From positions 1-52,530 of the forward strand of contig JASLKT010000004.1 in the NCBI GenBank assembly GCA_030747395.1: DNA of 52,530 nucleotides, written 5' to 3'. This stretch comes from Candidatus Thalassarchaeaceae archaeon. Lineage in GTDB: Archaea; Thermoplasmatota; Poseidoniia; Poseidoniales; Thalassarchaeaceae. The notes under the pieces are model-generated. The model worked only from the letters and a program-made list of their open reading frames with translations, made no database searches and was not told the DNA's origin. Below are positions 1 to 9,933 of this stretch, piece after piece; positions within the stretch are counted from its first letter, which is position 1, and the number at the start of each line of letters is the position of its first letter. The position numbers and the translations under genes were made by a program.

Positions 1-66
1 TACGGGGCCGCTCGGACCAAAAACAACGAAGTTGATGTTCAAATAGTGAATGCCATAGCGGGAAAT

Positions 67-828
67 ATGGAAGCAAGCCAGTATTATGATTCATTGATCC
101 AGCAAGGTTACTCGCCTCAGCAAGCAGAACAGTATACTTCTCAACATTATCCGGGTTTTACTGCACAGCCAATAACGCCTATCCCAATACAGGATAGTGT
201 CGTGGGCGGGAACATACATTCGGGTGATGTGATACATCACCATCATGCTGCTCCTGCAGTGCAAGCAGAACCCGCACAAGAACAGTCTCTTTGGGCGCCG
301 GCTCAATCCGCAGCGCAGCCAGTTTTTCTTACTGAAACTAAGAAGAAAATTTACATCGCACCATGGGTGGGTGTTGGGTTGATTGTTTTCATGCTGATAA
401 TGCCCTTCGTTCAAGTGTCATTTGAAGGTGAAAATATTGGTGAAAGTATGTCAGGTTTCGAAATCATTGGTGAAATGGGTGAAGCGGCCTCTGAATCAGA
501 TGGTGGCGGTGACGGTGACGGTGATGATTTTGACATGAGCGACATCCCTGAAGAATGGGTATTGTTCGGGATTGCGATCCTCATGTTGATGTTTTCACCA
601 GTTGTCTATCTATTATTCGCAATCATTTCAACTGGATTACTGGCCTTCAAGAAGCATACATTGGTTGTCGGTATTTTGCACCTACTTTTCTTTGCCGTTT
701 TCTTCGCTTGTTCAGTTTTGGGTACGATTGAAATCGAAGGATACACCATGTCTGCTCATGCCAATATGGCCGGGTGGGGATTCTTTGGTGCTGGATTGGC
801 TGGAATCTTGCTCTGCATCAAGGCTTAG
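67..828 (+). CDS. Multi-pass membrane protein with N-terminal short motif, unknown function
   Basis: A 253-residue protein of unknown function. Residues 1-35 carry a Tyr/Gln-rich segment containing GYSPQQAEQYTSQHYPGF. A low-complexity stretch with a run of four histidines follows. Hydrophobic segments lie near residues 92-118, 161-192, 197-217 and 230-250, and a Gly/Asp-rich acidic loop sits at about 140-160, so the protein probably spans the membrane four times or more. I chose ATG 67, preceded by GGGA, over the in-frame GTG at 46, which has no clear ribosome site. The N-terminal motif probably faces the cytoplasm and may bind a partner; that is inference. The window edge lies just upstream, so any operon partner is out of view. 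A hairpin with a T run follows the stop codon. Confidence 0.75.
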   Translation: MEASQYYDSLIQQGYSPQQAEQYTSQHYPGFTAQPITPIPIQDSVVGGNIHSGDVIHHHHAAPAVQAEPAQEQSLWAPAQSAAQPVFLTETKKKIYIAPWVGVGLIVFMLIMPFVQVSFEGENIGESMSGFEIIGEMGEAASESDGGGDGDGDDFDMSDIPEEWVLFGIAILMLMFSPVVYLLFAIISTGLLAFKKHTLVVGILHLLFFAVFFACSVLGTIEIEGYTMSAHANMAGWGFFGAGLAGILLCIKA

Positions 829-837
829 AGTGTCAAT

Positions 838-857
838 CCTCCCTATGGGAGGGTTTT
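838..857 (+). terminator. Hairpin with T run after the first gene
   Basis: Perfect arms CCTCCC and GGGAGG around a TAT loop (838-852) are followed by TTTT at 854-857, ten bases after the stop codon at 828. It looks like a terminator for the membrane protein gene and precedes the L15e promoter. Confidence 0.6.
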
Positions 858-870
858 CGATTCAGCGGGA

Positions 871-880
871 CGCTCATATA
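871..880 (+). promoter_or_regulatory. TATA-like box upstream of L15e
   Basis: The CATATA core (875-880) lies about 43 bases before the L15e ATG at 921, which would give a short leader of roughly 15-20 bases. The call rests on position and AT content only. Confidence 0.4.
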
Positions 881-920
881 GGGGGAGCAGGTCGGCGGAA
901 CGCTCCAAAGGGTGACTACC

Positions 921-1511
921 ATGGCTCGTTCACTACACCACGCAGTTCGTGAGGCCTGGAAGAGACCCAAAGATGGTATTCCTACAGACCACCGTCGTAA
1001 CCGTATGGCAGAGTGGCGCCGTGACCCCGTCATCAACCGAATCGAGCGCCCAACTCGCTTGGACGCAGCACGACGCATGGGCTACAAGGCCAAGCAGGGC
1101 GTTGTCATGGTTCGAACTCGAGTTCGCCGTGGTGGATTGCGAAAGTCCAAGATTAACATGAAGCGCAAGCCGAGCAAGATGGGTATGAAGAAAATCACCA
1201 TGGCAAAGAGCATCCAGCGCATCGCCGAAGAGCGCGTTGCACGCAAATTCCCGAACCTTGAGGTTCTCAACTCATATTGGGTTGGCGAAGATGGAAAGAA
1301 CAAGTTCTACGAATGCATTCTCATCGATCCAAGCCATCCTGCCATTCAGAACGACAAGCAGCTTGGCTGGGTTGTCAAGAACCGCCACTCTGGCCGTGTC
1401 TACCGTGGTAAGACCAGCGCAGGTAAGCGCGGTCGTGGTCTACACAACAAGGGTAAGGGTGCTGAGAAACTCCGCCCTTCACTCAAGGCCAACCTAAATC
1501 GTGGCAAGTAA
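921..1511 (+). CDS. rpl15e: Large ribosomal subunit protein L15e
   Basis: A 196-residue basic protein of the large ribosomal subunit, belonging to the archaeal/eukaryotic L15e family. The N-terminus MARSLHHAVREAWKRPKDG and the following Arg-rich segments, including VRVRRGGLRKSK-like patches and the conserved EVLNSYWVGEDGK region, are typical. The C-terminus GLHNKGKGAEKLRPS also fits. ATG 921 is chosen over the in-frame GTG at 912 because the family starts with MAR. L15e has no bacterial counterpart, so it places the window in Archaea. A PRC-barrel gene follows 51 bases downstream and may be cotranscribed. Confidence 0.97.
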   Translation: MARSLHHAVREAWKRPKDGIPTDHRRNRMAEWRRDPVINRIERPTRLDAARRMGYKAKQGVVMVRTRVRRGGLRKSKINMKRKPSKMGMKKITMAKSIQRIAEERVARKFPNLEVLNSYWVGEDGKNKFYECILIDPSHPAIQNDKQLGWVVKNRHSGRVYRGKTSAGKRGRGLHNKGKGAEKLRPSLKANLNRGK

Positions 1512-1562
1512 GCCTGATTTCAGGCCCAAGGTTGATGGACGACCCTACTTCACCGCATTTCG

Positions 1563-1826
1563 ATGGGCGAAGCAGTCGCATCCGAACTTCGCGGTATGCC
1601 CGTCATCTTGCCAGATGGTCGCTTTCTTGGTACAGTCCACGACATGGTCGTCGATTCAGACGAGTGGACTTGCACACATTTGTTCGTCACCAACCCTCCC
1701 GCTGAATTGGTTGAGGGTCGCATCCATGTCGCCATCCCATGGCGATGGATTCGAGCGGTCGAAGATGTCGTCCTATTGCGTTGGTTTCCACCCACACCCA
1801 TTCCTCGTGAACCAGTGAACCCTTGA
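1563..1826 (+). CDS. PRC-barrel domain protein
   Basis: An 87-residue soluble protein that is essentially one PRC-barrel domain. The pattern 'LRGMPVILPDGRFLGTVHDM', followed by a short strand ending in 'IPWRWIRAVEDVVLL', is the usual beta-barrel signature seen in RimM-related and archaeal stand-alone PRC proteins. Archaeal single-domain PRC proteins are often found next to translation or cell-division genes. Here it sits 51 bases after L15e and about 80 bases before RNase Z, so a role in RNA or ribosome handling is possible, though this is inferred only from neighbours. The ATG at 1563 gives a compact domain with a 7-residue lead. Confidence 0.8.
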   Translation: MGEAVASELRGMPVILPDGRFLGTVHDMVVDSDEWTCTHLFVTNPPAELVEGRIHVAIPWRWIRAVEDVVLLRWFPPTPIPREPVNP

Positions 1827-1905
1827 AATGGGATGGGTTTTCTCGATAGATTGGGACGCTGCCTGCGAAAGTGGGCGTCGTTCTGTTGAATCGCGAGGAA
1901 GTACC

Positions 1906-3012
1906 ATGTTTGAGTTACACGTGCTGGGCACGTCGAGCGCCCGTTTCGCACATGGGCGTTCCGTCTCAGGTTCAGTGCTGAACACACCTGGGGGCTTGGC
2001 CCTCATCGATTGTGGAGAGGGTATGCAGAAGCGCATGATGGACCACAACCGCGCTCTCAAATCGAGCGGCCTTGAAAACCGCACTCGAATCTCACGTATA
2101 CGCGCGATTTTTCTGACTCATGGACATTTGGATCACACATGGGGTCTGTTGCCATTGTTGCAAACACTGGATTTGGATGGACGCCAAAATCGCATGGTTG
2201 TCATGGGGCCCTCAACACGGGCCGCCATTGATTGGGCTACACAGCATCCTGGCGAAGCACCACCAGTGGACAGTGGAATCTCTTCGACAGATTTGGCCAT
2301 TCTATTTTCACAATGGCAAGCCATTGGAACCAAGGACGAGGACGCCTCATACACGATTGATTGGGTCCTCATTCCCATCGATGACGATCAGCCATTCAAA
2401 TCTCCAATTCAACCTCTTGAAGGGGTGACGGTTACCATTGTACCCACTCACCATGGAGTCCCTTCATGTGGATACCACTTTGAATCAAAGGGTGGGGTTG
2501 GGAAATTCGATATTGAGAAGGCAAATGAGATGGGTTTGTCAAAGGGACAGATTGGTCAACTTGCTCAAGGAAAAGACATCATCATCGATGATGAATCACT
2601 ATCTGCTGACAGTTTTCGTGGTGAACCACAACCCAGTCCCAGTTTGTTGGTGAGTGGGGATACCGCACATGGACCCGTCGGATTCAATGCAGAAAAATTA
2701 CCCAGCCCACCTCGTCTATTGCTCCATGAAGCCACCTTCCTAGCAGACAAGCAGGAAAAGGCGACTCAATACTACCATTCAACTGCAGCTGACGCTGCAC
2801 GGCACGCAACATCATGCAAGGCCAGTGTCCTTGCATTAACACACTATTCCAGTCGATTCAAGTCACTTTCTTCATTCGTCAGCGAAGCCCGAGAGCACTT
2901 CTCAGGTCCGGTCGCAGTCACACTGGATGGCGATTGGTTTGAGATTGCCACAGATGGTAACGTATTCCATCATGTGCGGGTGGAAAATGGTTGGAACAAG
3001 AAGAATCTGTGA
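1906..3012 (+). CDS. rnz: Ribonuclease Z (tRNA 3'-processing endonuclease), metallo-beta-lactamase fold
   Basis: RNase Z cuts pre-tRNA after the discriminator base to free the 3' end for CCA addition. This 368-residue protein has the zinc-binding HGHLDH motif in 'FLTHGHLDHTWGLLPLL' (about residue 72), an Asp in SGDTAHG, the HEATF motif, the HST motif and a late THYSSRF histidine. Together these separate RNase Z from other metallo-beta-lactamases. A loop of about 50 residues between the HGHLDH motif and the substrate arm makes it longer than the usual 300-310 residues. ATG 1906, which gives MFELHVLGTSSARF, is the family start; the open frame extends upstream to 1828 without family similarity. 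It is soluble and cytoplasmic. Confidence 0.9.
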   Translation: MFELHVLGTSSARFAHGRSVSGSVLNTPGGLALIDCGEGMQKRMMDHNRALKSSGLENRTRISRIRAIFLTHGHLDHTWGLLPLLQTLDLDGRQNRMVVMGPSTRAAIDWATQHPGEAPPVDSGISSTDLAILFSQWQAIGTKDEDASYTIDWVLIPIDDDQPFKSPIQPLEGVTVTIVPTHHGVPSCGYHFESKGGVGKFDIEKANEMGLSKGQIGQLAQGKDIIIDDESLSADSFRGEPQPSPSLLVSGDTAHGPVGFNAEKLPSPPRLLLHEATFLADKQEKATQYYHSTAADAARHATSCKASVLALTHYSSRFKSLSSFVSEAREHFSGPVAVTLDGDWFEIATDGNVFHHVRVENGWNKKNL

Positions 3013-3060
3013 TACACTGTCATGGGCGACCTTCAAAGGTGATTGAATCAAGCGGTCGAT

Positions 3061-5454
3061 ATGCGACACGCACGTGTAGTGTTCTTCCTCGTCACACTTC
3101 TCGTGATGTCATCACTTCCACTTGGCTCTGCCAGTGAAGGTCGCTCGACTGTATGTGGCACAACTGACATGGGTGTAATGCCCGACCCCATCCTCATTGC
3201 AGATCAAGAATGTGAGAAGATTTCATTGGGGATTTTGGCACCCGGAACCATCGTAGAATTCGATGTTACGGGGGATGTCAATTTTGATTTCCTCGTATTC
3301 AGAAACGCTGCATTGCAAGTCTACGCTAACGATCAATCCTACCGCTCAGCAATCTATTGGGCCGAAGATACAGTGTTTGAGGACATGGTTGGTTCAGGTC
3401 GCTGGCATTGGACAGTGCCAGCAGATGAGAGTGAGCAGAATTGGTATGTTGTACTCGATAATCTGGCGCACCCTGGCGATGAGGGTCAAGGCGCTCAAGG
3501 AGGAAGTTCCCTCCAGGTGAGTCTCGATATTTCGTTCCCGACTCAGAGTTATTGGACAATCCACGACGCCTTGGTTAATCTGGATGTGAACAGTCATACA
3601 CAATTGCTCGATGAGAGCCTTCTAAATCTCGATGAAGGGACTCAAGTGTTAATCAATGCAATTCCATTGTCAGGGAATCCAGATCTCTTCCTTCTCACTG
3701 CGAATCAGCGAACCAGTTACCTCGAAGGCACCTCTCCCGAGTTCCGCATCACTGGCGCAGATCTTCTTCAGGTCACAACCGAAGACAGTGTTGTCTGGAT
3801 GGTTGATTCAACCTATGCCAATCAGCCGCTCTATCTCTATGCCGACAATGAAGTTGGACCCACAGGAGGTGGCGATGGCCTGACACCTGCAAGTTTGACA
3901 GTTATCGTGACCCTGTTACCTGTATTGGATGCGACCATCACTAGCAATGCTGCAGAGATTGTAGATGTGGGTGATGTTGTGACATTTTCAGCAACCAGTA
4001 CGCCCAATCTTTCCAACCAGGTTGACACAGGTGCCTATGAGTGGGACTTGGATGGAGATGGTACCTTTGAGTTGACAGGACCTACTGCCGATGTGTCTTG
4101 GGCCTATGAGGACACTTTCACGGTTACCTTGCGTGTCAATGGAGTCGATGGCCGAGTTGACACATCATCTATTTCCATCGATGTTGAAGATCAAACAAAT
4201 CCAACTGTAATTATCAATGGTGGCAACAACTTGGTTCGAGGATTTGATGAATCATTTACTATTTCCAGTTCATCAGATGATAATTTTGCAATCAGTCGAG
4301 AAGAATGGTATGCTGATGGACTTCTCATTCAAACGGATTCAGGTACGGGTAACTCGTTCTCTTACAGTTTCTCATCTGCTGGAAATCACAGTGTTGAACT
4401 GCGTGCGTTTGACCCCGCAAATTTGTCATCATCTCTCTCTATCAACGTGACCGTTCAGGATCGAACATCGCCCATACTGGATGCCATTACAGGACCAACT
4501 GATGTGATGGCAGGGGAAGAGAACACATGGCGATTGAATGCTAGTGATCCCAATTCACCCGTGTTAACTTGGTCATGGGATTTCGATCGTTCTGTCGATA
4601 TCGATGAAGATGGTGACACCAAGAATGATGCCGAAGCCACCGGTGATTTGGTGAAGTGGACATTTACCAAGGGTGGCGATTACTCAATCACATGCACAGT
4701 CACAAATGAACAAGGCCTCACATCTACCCGTGAATTGAATGTTCATGTTGAGGATCAACCATCTTCTTCCTCAGCAATACTTGGATTGGTCTACATCTTG
4801 CCCATCGGTGCCATCATCGGTGCCATTGTGGGGGGCTTTTTCTTGTTCAGATGGGTGAATCAGAGACGCACCCATCAAGAACTGGTGGCCGAAGAAGTAG
4901 CCCGAACCGCCGCAGAGGAAGCCGAAGCAGCCCGAGAACCAGACCATGAAGAGCAATTGTCAATGTTCCAAAATCGAGGTAGCGCTACGAGTGGATTCCA
5001 GCGTGGTGGCGGCAATGATATGGCTCAAATTGCCGGTGTAGGAGCCGGATATGGAGTTCAACAACAACCGGTTAGGACACAATCGAGTGGTGTTGATGAC
5101 GCCGCTTTACTCTCAGCCTTTGCAGAACCCGATGTTGAACCCACTCCTGTGGCCGAACCCGAATCAAAACCTGAACCTCAAGTAGCCGCGCCTACAGGTG
5201 AGCGTGCTAGCGTTCTATCCAGTGGAATCCAGATGCCCAATGTGATGAATGATCAGACCCCAATCGACACAACCACCCCTGAACCCGAACCGATTGTAAC
5301 CGAGGCAACACCCCCTCCAGCAGAACAAACAACGGAAGTTGTCGGCACATGTGGAGAATGTGGCCAACAGTATGCTGTTGACATGCCCCTCGGAATCGAA
5401 CAAGCGCAAATTGACTGTCCAAAGTGTGGAAATCGGAGTACAATCCAGCGTTGA
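3061..5454 (+). CDS. PKD-domain surface protein with one membrane helix and cytoplasmic zinc-ribbon tail
   Basis: A 797-residue membrane-anchored protein. A signal peptide covers residues 1-24 (hydrophobic 'VVFFLVTLLVMSSLPLGSAS'). A pre-peptidase-like domain near residues 30-170 and PKD/Ig-like beta domains at about 285-565 follow; the WDLDGDG and WSWDFDRS motifs mark the PKD repeats. One membrane helix lies near 570-595 and ends in RWVNQRR. A Glu/Ala/Pro-rich tail comes next. A four-cysteine zinc ribbon (CGECG...CPKCG, about 761-792) ends the protein. Positive-inside charge places the zinc ribbon in the cytoplasm. It heads a same-strand run of surface proteins. PKD domains commonly bind glycans or proteins, but the ligand is unknown. 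ATG 3061 gives the signal peptide directly. Confidence 0.85.
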   Translation: MRHARVVFFLVTLLVMSSLPLGSASEGRSTVCGTTDMGVMPDPILIADQECEKISLGILAPGTIVEFDVTGDVNFDFLVFRNAALQVYANDQSYRSAIYWAEDTVFEDMVGSGRWHWTVPADESEQNWYVVLDNLAHPGDEGQGAQGGSSLQVSLDISFPTQSYWTIHDALVNLDVNSHTQLLDESLLNLDEGTQVLINAIPLSGNPDLFLLTANQRTSYLEGTSPEFRITGADLLQVTTEDSVVWMVDSTYANQPLYLYADNEVGPTGGGDGLTPASLTVIVTLLPVLDATITSNAAEIVDVGDVVTFSATSTPNLSNQVDTGAYEWDLDGDGTFELTGPTADVSWAYEDTFTVTLRVNGVDGRVDTSSISIDVEDQTNPTVIINGGNNLVRGFDESFTISSSSDDNFAISREEWYADGLLIQTDSGTGNSFSYSFSSAGNHSVELRAFDPANLSSSLSINVTVQDRTSPILDAITGPTDVMAGEENTWRLNASDPNSPVLTWSWDFDRSVDIDEDGDTKNDAEATGDLVKWTFTKGGDYSITCTVTNEQGLTSTRELNVHVEDQPSSSSAILGLVYILPIGAIIGAIVGGFFLFRWVNQRRTHQELVAEEVARTAAEEAEAAREPDHEEQLSMFQNRGSATSGFQRGGGNDMAQIAGVGAGYGVQQQPVRTQSSGVDDAALLSAFAEPDVEPTPVAEPESKPEPQVAAPTGERASVLSSGIQMPNVMNDQTPIDTTTPEPEPIVTEATPPPAEQTTEVVGTCGECGQQYAVDMPLGIEQAQIDCPKCGNRSTIQR

Positions 5455-5487
5455 GAATGGAATGGGGAACCCCCTCCCCTCGCGCAC

Positions 5488-5504
5488 AAGGGTCGGAGAC
5501 CCTT
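5488..5504 (+). promoter_or_regulatory. Perfect inverted repeat before the 1468-residue protein gene
   Basis: Arms AAGGGTC and GACCCTT flank a GGA loop. The repeat sits 18 bases before the chosen GTG start, just upstream of the GGAGGG ribosome site. A second small palindrome, GGGGAACCCC, lies at 5464-5473. It could end the upstream transcript, fold in the leader, or bind a protein. Confidence 0.45.
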
Positions 5505-5522
5505 TAGACGGAGGGAGTGGCA

Positions 5523-8500
5523 GTGTATACCAACATGGAGGGCAGCACTCGTTTGATTTTGGCAGCGCCACGCGCTCGTGACCGAACCAGTTTGGCCCTT
5601 GTTCTCATTTTGATTATACCCATGTTGAGTCCGTTCATGGCCGTACAGGCCACTCAGGTTCGGGCTGAAGATTTTGGAATCATATCCGAATTGCACGATG
5701 TGTTGGCCACTCGAGATTTGATGCTCGATAGCGATCAAATTGAACTGCAGGCGGAGAATTCACTGGCACCGGTTCGCAATGGTGTCCGTTCCATCGGTTC
5801 TCAAGATCCTTTGACTCATATCGATACGGCCCTTGATGGATTGATTGTAGAACCATCAACCCCCCAAGGGGTCGACCATCCCGCTCCGATTGATATTCTG
5901 CTGGGCGATGACGCTCCTCCAGGATTAGTGGACACCATATGGAGTACACTGATCAATCTGACCGATTACGTCATTTGGTCTGAATATCAAGCTCAGAACG
6001 ATGGCCCTAATCACGAGAAGTACACCGTTGTCCCATTCTCAGCATCACTTCTGAGTTTATTCAGTCAAGAGCCATTGATGCATGAGATTGACATCGATGG
6101 AGATGATGATCCAGGTACCACGACAGTCGAGAATCCAGATATTCGTGTCGGCCTTACGATTGGCTTTGACCTTGCACCGGGTGAAGGTTGGGGATTGCTT
6201 GGCAGTCCTCCCACACAACTGTGGCTTGAGCCATCCATCGAATACCGAGTGGAAGTCATCAATCCATCAGATCAAATTTGGAATGTGATGGACACACTTG
6301 AGGTTTCATTGATGAAACCGTTCGCATATGGAATCAATCCGACCGTATCCGGGGAATCTTATGTCTGGCTCATCGATTCTCACTTCACTATCCCGCCAAC
6401 AGATTGGGCCTTACAGGTTGGATTTGAGCGATTTTGGTTTGACCTCTCTGCTGCAGGTTCAGAGTTGATTGCCTCATTGCTTCTACTCGCTTCTGGGTTG
6501 TCATCAGGCACGCCCACAGGAGATGATAGTGGAGTTACAATTGCCGCTCTCTCTGCACCAATCTCAATCCAAATCGATAATGACGGGCAAACTCAATGCC
6601 CTCCGCACTATGAACCAAATACAGGTTATCTCAACCCATCTTGGGAACATGACTGCCGAATCGGTGTTGGATTTGGGTACGGTCATTTCTCACCAGAAGA
6701 TAATGGACAACGAGATATTTGGGAATTGTCCTATCTCGAGGTCGGAGTGCATCCAGTTTCGATGAGTTATGACCTGCCTTCGATTGTCGATTTGACAATT
6801 CGTACCGACAATGTTCTTCCTACAGGATCGGGTACCGTGGGCGAAGATGGCCTCACATCAATCGAATATTATGCTGATGAACGAGCCGACCTATGGCTCC
6901 ATTTCCACGAGAATCGAAGTGAATACAGAGAAAGTGCATCGGAACCATACGGAAATGTCACTGAAACATTGGTTTGGCTTCGAGGCATGCCTTCAGGAAC
7001 CCTGACACCAACGGAAATTGAACGCTGCTTCCAGATGTTAGGGAGTGCTTCACAACCTGAACTTCCCGGGCAAATACCCAGTCGCTTATCGCTGATATTG
7101 GGAATCAAAAATTTCACTCGTGATTCAACTCCAAACGTCAACGACCCGACACTTCCAATCGATCCACAGAATCCACCCAATACATTGGTGCTTCTTCGAT
7201 CGACCCAATCTGTGACCGCCTTGGATTATGTTTCTTGGTTCCAACGTGAAGGCGTCGAAACGGATCATCGTAAAACACTCATGTCCGCTGAAGATTTACC
7301 CACTGGTCTTCTCCTCTACGGCGATTTTTGGTTGGGAGGTAGCGAAGAACAAGAAGTAGACACACTCGACGATAGTTTGGATGTCTTGTCAATGATTCTC
7401 GACGTCACAATTCTCGCGGTCGTCGATATTTTCTTGGATATTTCAAACATTGTCAACAGTATTCCAAATGCGCTCGTCGATGTAATCAGTGGTAGCACGG
7501 GCAGCGCTACTCAAGGGACTGCCATCCATTTGGAGATGCTAACTGATTTCGAAGTAGGTCGCCAACCCATGCCCATCAGCACTCTGAAATTGGTCATGGG
7601 TTCGACCGATATCCCTACCGCTTACGGTCCGCATTTGATTTTGGCTGATGACAAGAGTACGACAGTCGTCCAAGGTCGTCACGGGCAAGTGGATAAATTG
7701 GTCCCAATCTCCATGAGTTTACATCACGAGGGATTGCATTCACTGCACATAGTCGATGATGTGGAAACTCAATCACAGCAAATTTCGATGGGAGCAAATG
7801 GTGGAGATCCACTTCGCATCCTGTTCCTTGAACATGAAGATGATGAGTTCGGCAATATCGATATTCCAAGCAGCGATTTCCAATATGTACTCCTTTCAGA
7901 TCACCCTGCTTCACTCGACATCATTGTATCTGAAAGTGAACTTTCATTCACATCAGATCGTGACATTGCTGAGGTTGTATACGCTGGACGTGAAGGCATT
8001 CAACGACAGGTGTTAGACATTGATTTCCTACCGGGTAACTTTACGATGGCGATTGGTGATGACGTGTCATGGATATCCCAATCTCCGATCGGCACTCTTT
8101 CTCTGATGATTTCAAACGCCACCGATCCCAAAACCATGGACGGCGATCATTTCCTATTCATGCAGAACCAAGATTTGGGTGAAGCTACACTGTCTGCCCG
8201 CGTGCACGGAATCACCGAAGTTGGATTCCTCGGAGCTGAGATGCCCGGTGTGCCGGGTGAAGCCGGCCGTGGCACAGGATTCCTTGTTGGACCAGGGGAC
8301 ACGCCATTCCAAGCCGTCATCGTCGATCAGACCACGCACGAATCTCCAGCCGATGGTTTGACTGCTCACGTTCTCATTGACCCCCTCCCCTCAAATCTCG
8401 CGTTTGAGGTGCCACAGGGTGGTGTTGGCGAGGCCAGCGCCTTAGAAGTCCCTCAGTTTACCACAGATGAAGGCCTTGCAGGAATTGCATTCTTCCTTGC

Positions 8501-9929
8501 AGGATTCACCGATTTCGGCCAGAGTGTTAACGGAATGCTTGGAGAATTGGTGACCAGTGTCACCGGGGGTGCAATCGATGATCAACGCTCAGACTTTTCA
8601 TTCGGCATCGAACTGGAAGCAGACCAAGAATTCGATTTGATTGTCGATGCGCAACAAGGACGCATGACACTCGATGAACCCGAATGGTTGCATGGGATTT
8701 CAGTAGAAGCCGATCTCGCAGAGGATAACCACACTGCCTTCCGATCTCGCGTTTGGCTACCTGGCTTAGCCCCCACTATCGATCTTTCAATCGATTATCA
8801 GAATCTCAGTGTAACAGACCGTTGGGATATCGACATTGAATTGGATGGATGGTTACCTGCGAATCCTGAATTCATGATCGAAGTCAACAATTACAATGGG
8901 AGAGATTTGCATCTGATGTTGCTCGGATTTGAACCGGGTCAATCGACGGATTTGAAAATTGAGTCTCAAATCACCACTGATTATCGCCCCGTGGTGCCAC
9001 AATTATCGATTTTCAGTAATTATCAGATGAGTACCGCATTGGACGCAATTCATGCGACATTGCTCGATCGAACCCAATCGACCCGTTACGAATTGCTCTT
9101 GCAAGGTATCCCTGAACAACTCGACATGACTGCATCGCTGGGGTCCATGGTTTCCGTCGGTATGGAGGCTGGAGAATCGGGGGCATCTGGATTGTCAATT
9201 GATTCATTGATGCTGCAGATGAACCGATTTAATTCAGGTAAATGGTGGCCTGCGACCGTATTCCTGCATGAGTTGCCGCGACAGATGAATCTCTCAACAG
9301 CACCATCCAATGTATTTGACATCACGAAACCGGTCTCTTTCCAAGGCATGTCCACGCTGGTATTTTCATCATCAGGTCCTGGAATGGACCTCTTCATTTC
9401 AACCACTGGACGTGCGGTTGAAGCACGTGGAGACACTCTACTATTGGCAGAGAATCTGGCCAGTCATATGAGCATCGAACCCACTGCTGATTTCGGTTTG
9501 AGGGTCACCAGCAGTGGTGCGGGAATCGAGCGTCTCTATTTGCGCCAGAACGATGTCCCTACCCAACCCGGCGTGTGGCTTGAGCAACTCGAAGCCGCTG
9601 GTGAGAATCTCAAGAGTGCGACAATCCAACTCAACAATATCGGGCCCTATCCAATTTTCAAGATTGAAGATGTACGGGGTGGGCGAATCATTGCCAACGC
9701 TAGAGCCACGGTCGATGTAGGGGATACCTCATTTGATGGGCGAGCAGTCCTGATTGATGCCCAGATTACAGGAGGTATTCCAACGGGCACCACCATTGGT
9801 GTGAACGGACTTGCTTCCGATCTTTCCATTCTCAATTTGATGGGCTTCAAGGGTGAGACGACCCACTACCTATTGCCTGAACCATTGACTACGGCAGTTG
9901 TCACGGGAGTGGCCACGTTGACAGGGTGA
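5523..9929 (+). CDS. Giant secreted or membrane-anchored protein of unknown function
   Basis: A 1468-residue protein I do not recognise. A hydrophobic segment near residues 22-43 ('LALVLILIIPMLSPFMAVQA') is a signal peptide or anchor after a basic lead. The rest is beta-rich, acidic and nearly cysteine-free, with Asp/Ser/Gly-rich stretches typical of exported euryarchaeal proteins. An aliphatic stretch near residues 620-660 ('LDVLSMILDVTILAVVDIF') is odd for a soluble domain and may insert in or lie on the membrane. No C-terminal anchor is seen. GTG 5523 is favoured because GGAGGG lies 7 bases before it; GTG 5517 and ATG 5535 are alternatives. The next gene starts 4 bases after the stop, so the two products probably act together. 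Confidence 0.8.
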   Translation: MYTNMEGSTRLILAAPRARDRTSLALVLILIIPMLSPFMAVQATQVRAEDFGIISELHDVLATRDLMLDSDQIELQAENSLAPVRNGVRSIGSQDPLTHIDTALDGLIVEPSTPQGVDHPAPIDILLGDDAPPGLVDTIWSTLINLTDYVIWSEYQAQNDGPNHEKYTVVPFSASLLSLFSQEPLMHEIDIDGDDDPGTTTVENPDIRVGLTIGFDLAPGEGWGLLGSPPTQLWLEPSIEYRVEVINPSDQIWNVMDTLEVSLMKPFAYGINPTVSGESYVWLIDSHFTIPPTDWALQVGFERFWFDLSAAGSELIASLLLLASGLSSGTPTGDDSGVTIAALSAPISIQIDNDGQTQCPPHYEPNTGYLNPSWEHDCRIGVGFGYGHFSPEDNGQRDIWELSYLEVGVHPVSMSYDLPSIVDLTIRTDNVLPTGSGTVGEDGLTSIEYYADERADLWLHFHENRSEYRESASEPYGNVTETLVWLRGMPSGTLTPTEIERCFQMLGSASQPELPGQIPSRLSLILGIKNFTRDSTPNVNDPTLPIDPQNPPNTLVLLRSTQSVTALDYVSWFQREGVETDHRKTLMSAEDLPTGLLLYGDFWLGGSEEQEVDTLDDSLDVLSMILDVTILAVVDIFLDISNIVNSIPNALVDVISGSTGSATQGTAIHLEMLTDFEVGRQPMPISTLKLVMGSTDIPTAYGPHLILADDKSTTVVQGRHGQVDKLVPISMSLHHEGLHSLHIVDDVETQSQQISMGANGGDPLRILFLEHEDDEFGNIDIPSSDFQYVLLSDHPASLDIIVSESELSFTSDRDIAEVVYAGREGIQRQVLDIDFLPGNFTMAIGDDVSWISQSPIGTLSLMISNATDPKTMDGDHFLFMQNQDLGEATLSARVHGITEVGFLGAEMPGVPGEAGRGTGFLVGPGDTPFQAVIVDQTTHESPADGLTAHVLIDPLPSNLAFEVPQGGVGEASALEVPQFTTDEGLAGIAFFLAGFTDFGQSVNGMLGELVTSVTGGAIDDQRSDFSFGIELEADQEFDLIVDAQQGRMTLDEPEWLHGISVEADLAEDNHTAFRSRVWLPGLAPTIDLSIDYQNLSVTDRWDIDIELDGWLPANPEFMIEVNNYNGRDLHLMLLGFEPGQSTDLKIESQITTDYRPVVPQLSIFSNYQMSTALDAIHATLLDRTQSTRYELLLQGIPEQLDMTASLGSMVSVGMEAGESGASGLSIDSLMLQMNRFNSGKWWPATVFLHELPRQMNLSTAPSNVFDITKPVSFQGMSTLVFSSSGPGMDLFISTTGRAVEARGDTLLLAENLASHMSIEPTADFGLRVTSSGAGIERLYLRQNDVPTQPGVWLEQLEAAGENLKSATIQLNNIGPYPIFKIEDVRGGRIIANARATVDVGDTSFDGRAVLIDAQITGGIPTGTTIGVNGLASDLSILNLMGFKGETTHYLLPEPLTTAVVTGVATLTG

Positions 9930-9933
9930 TATC

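Noticed and set aside
5253..5738. Minus-strand open frame
   Set aside because: It is a shadow of two well supported plus-strand genes and has no family features.
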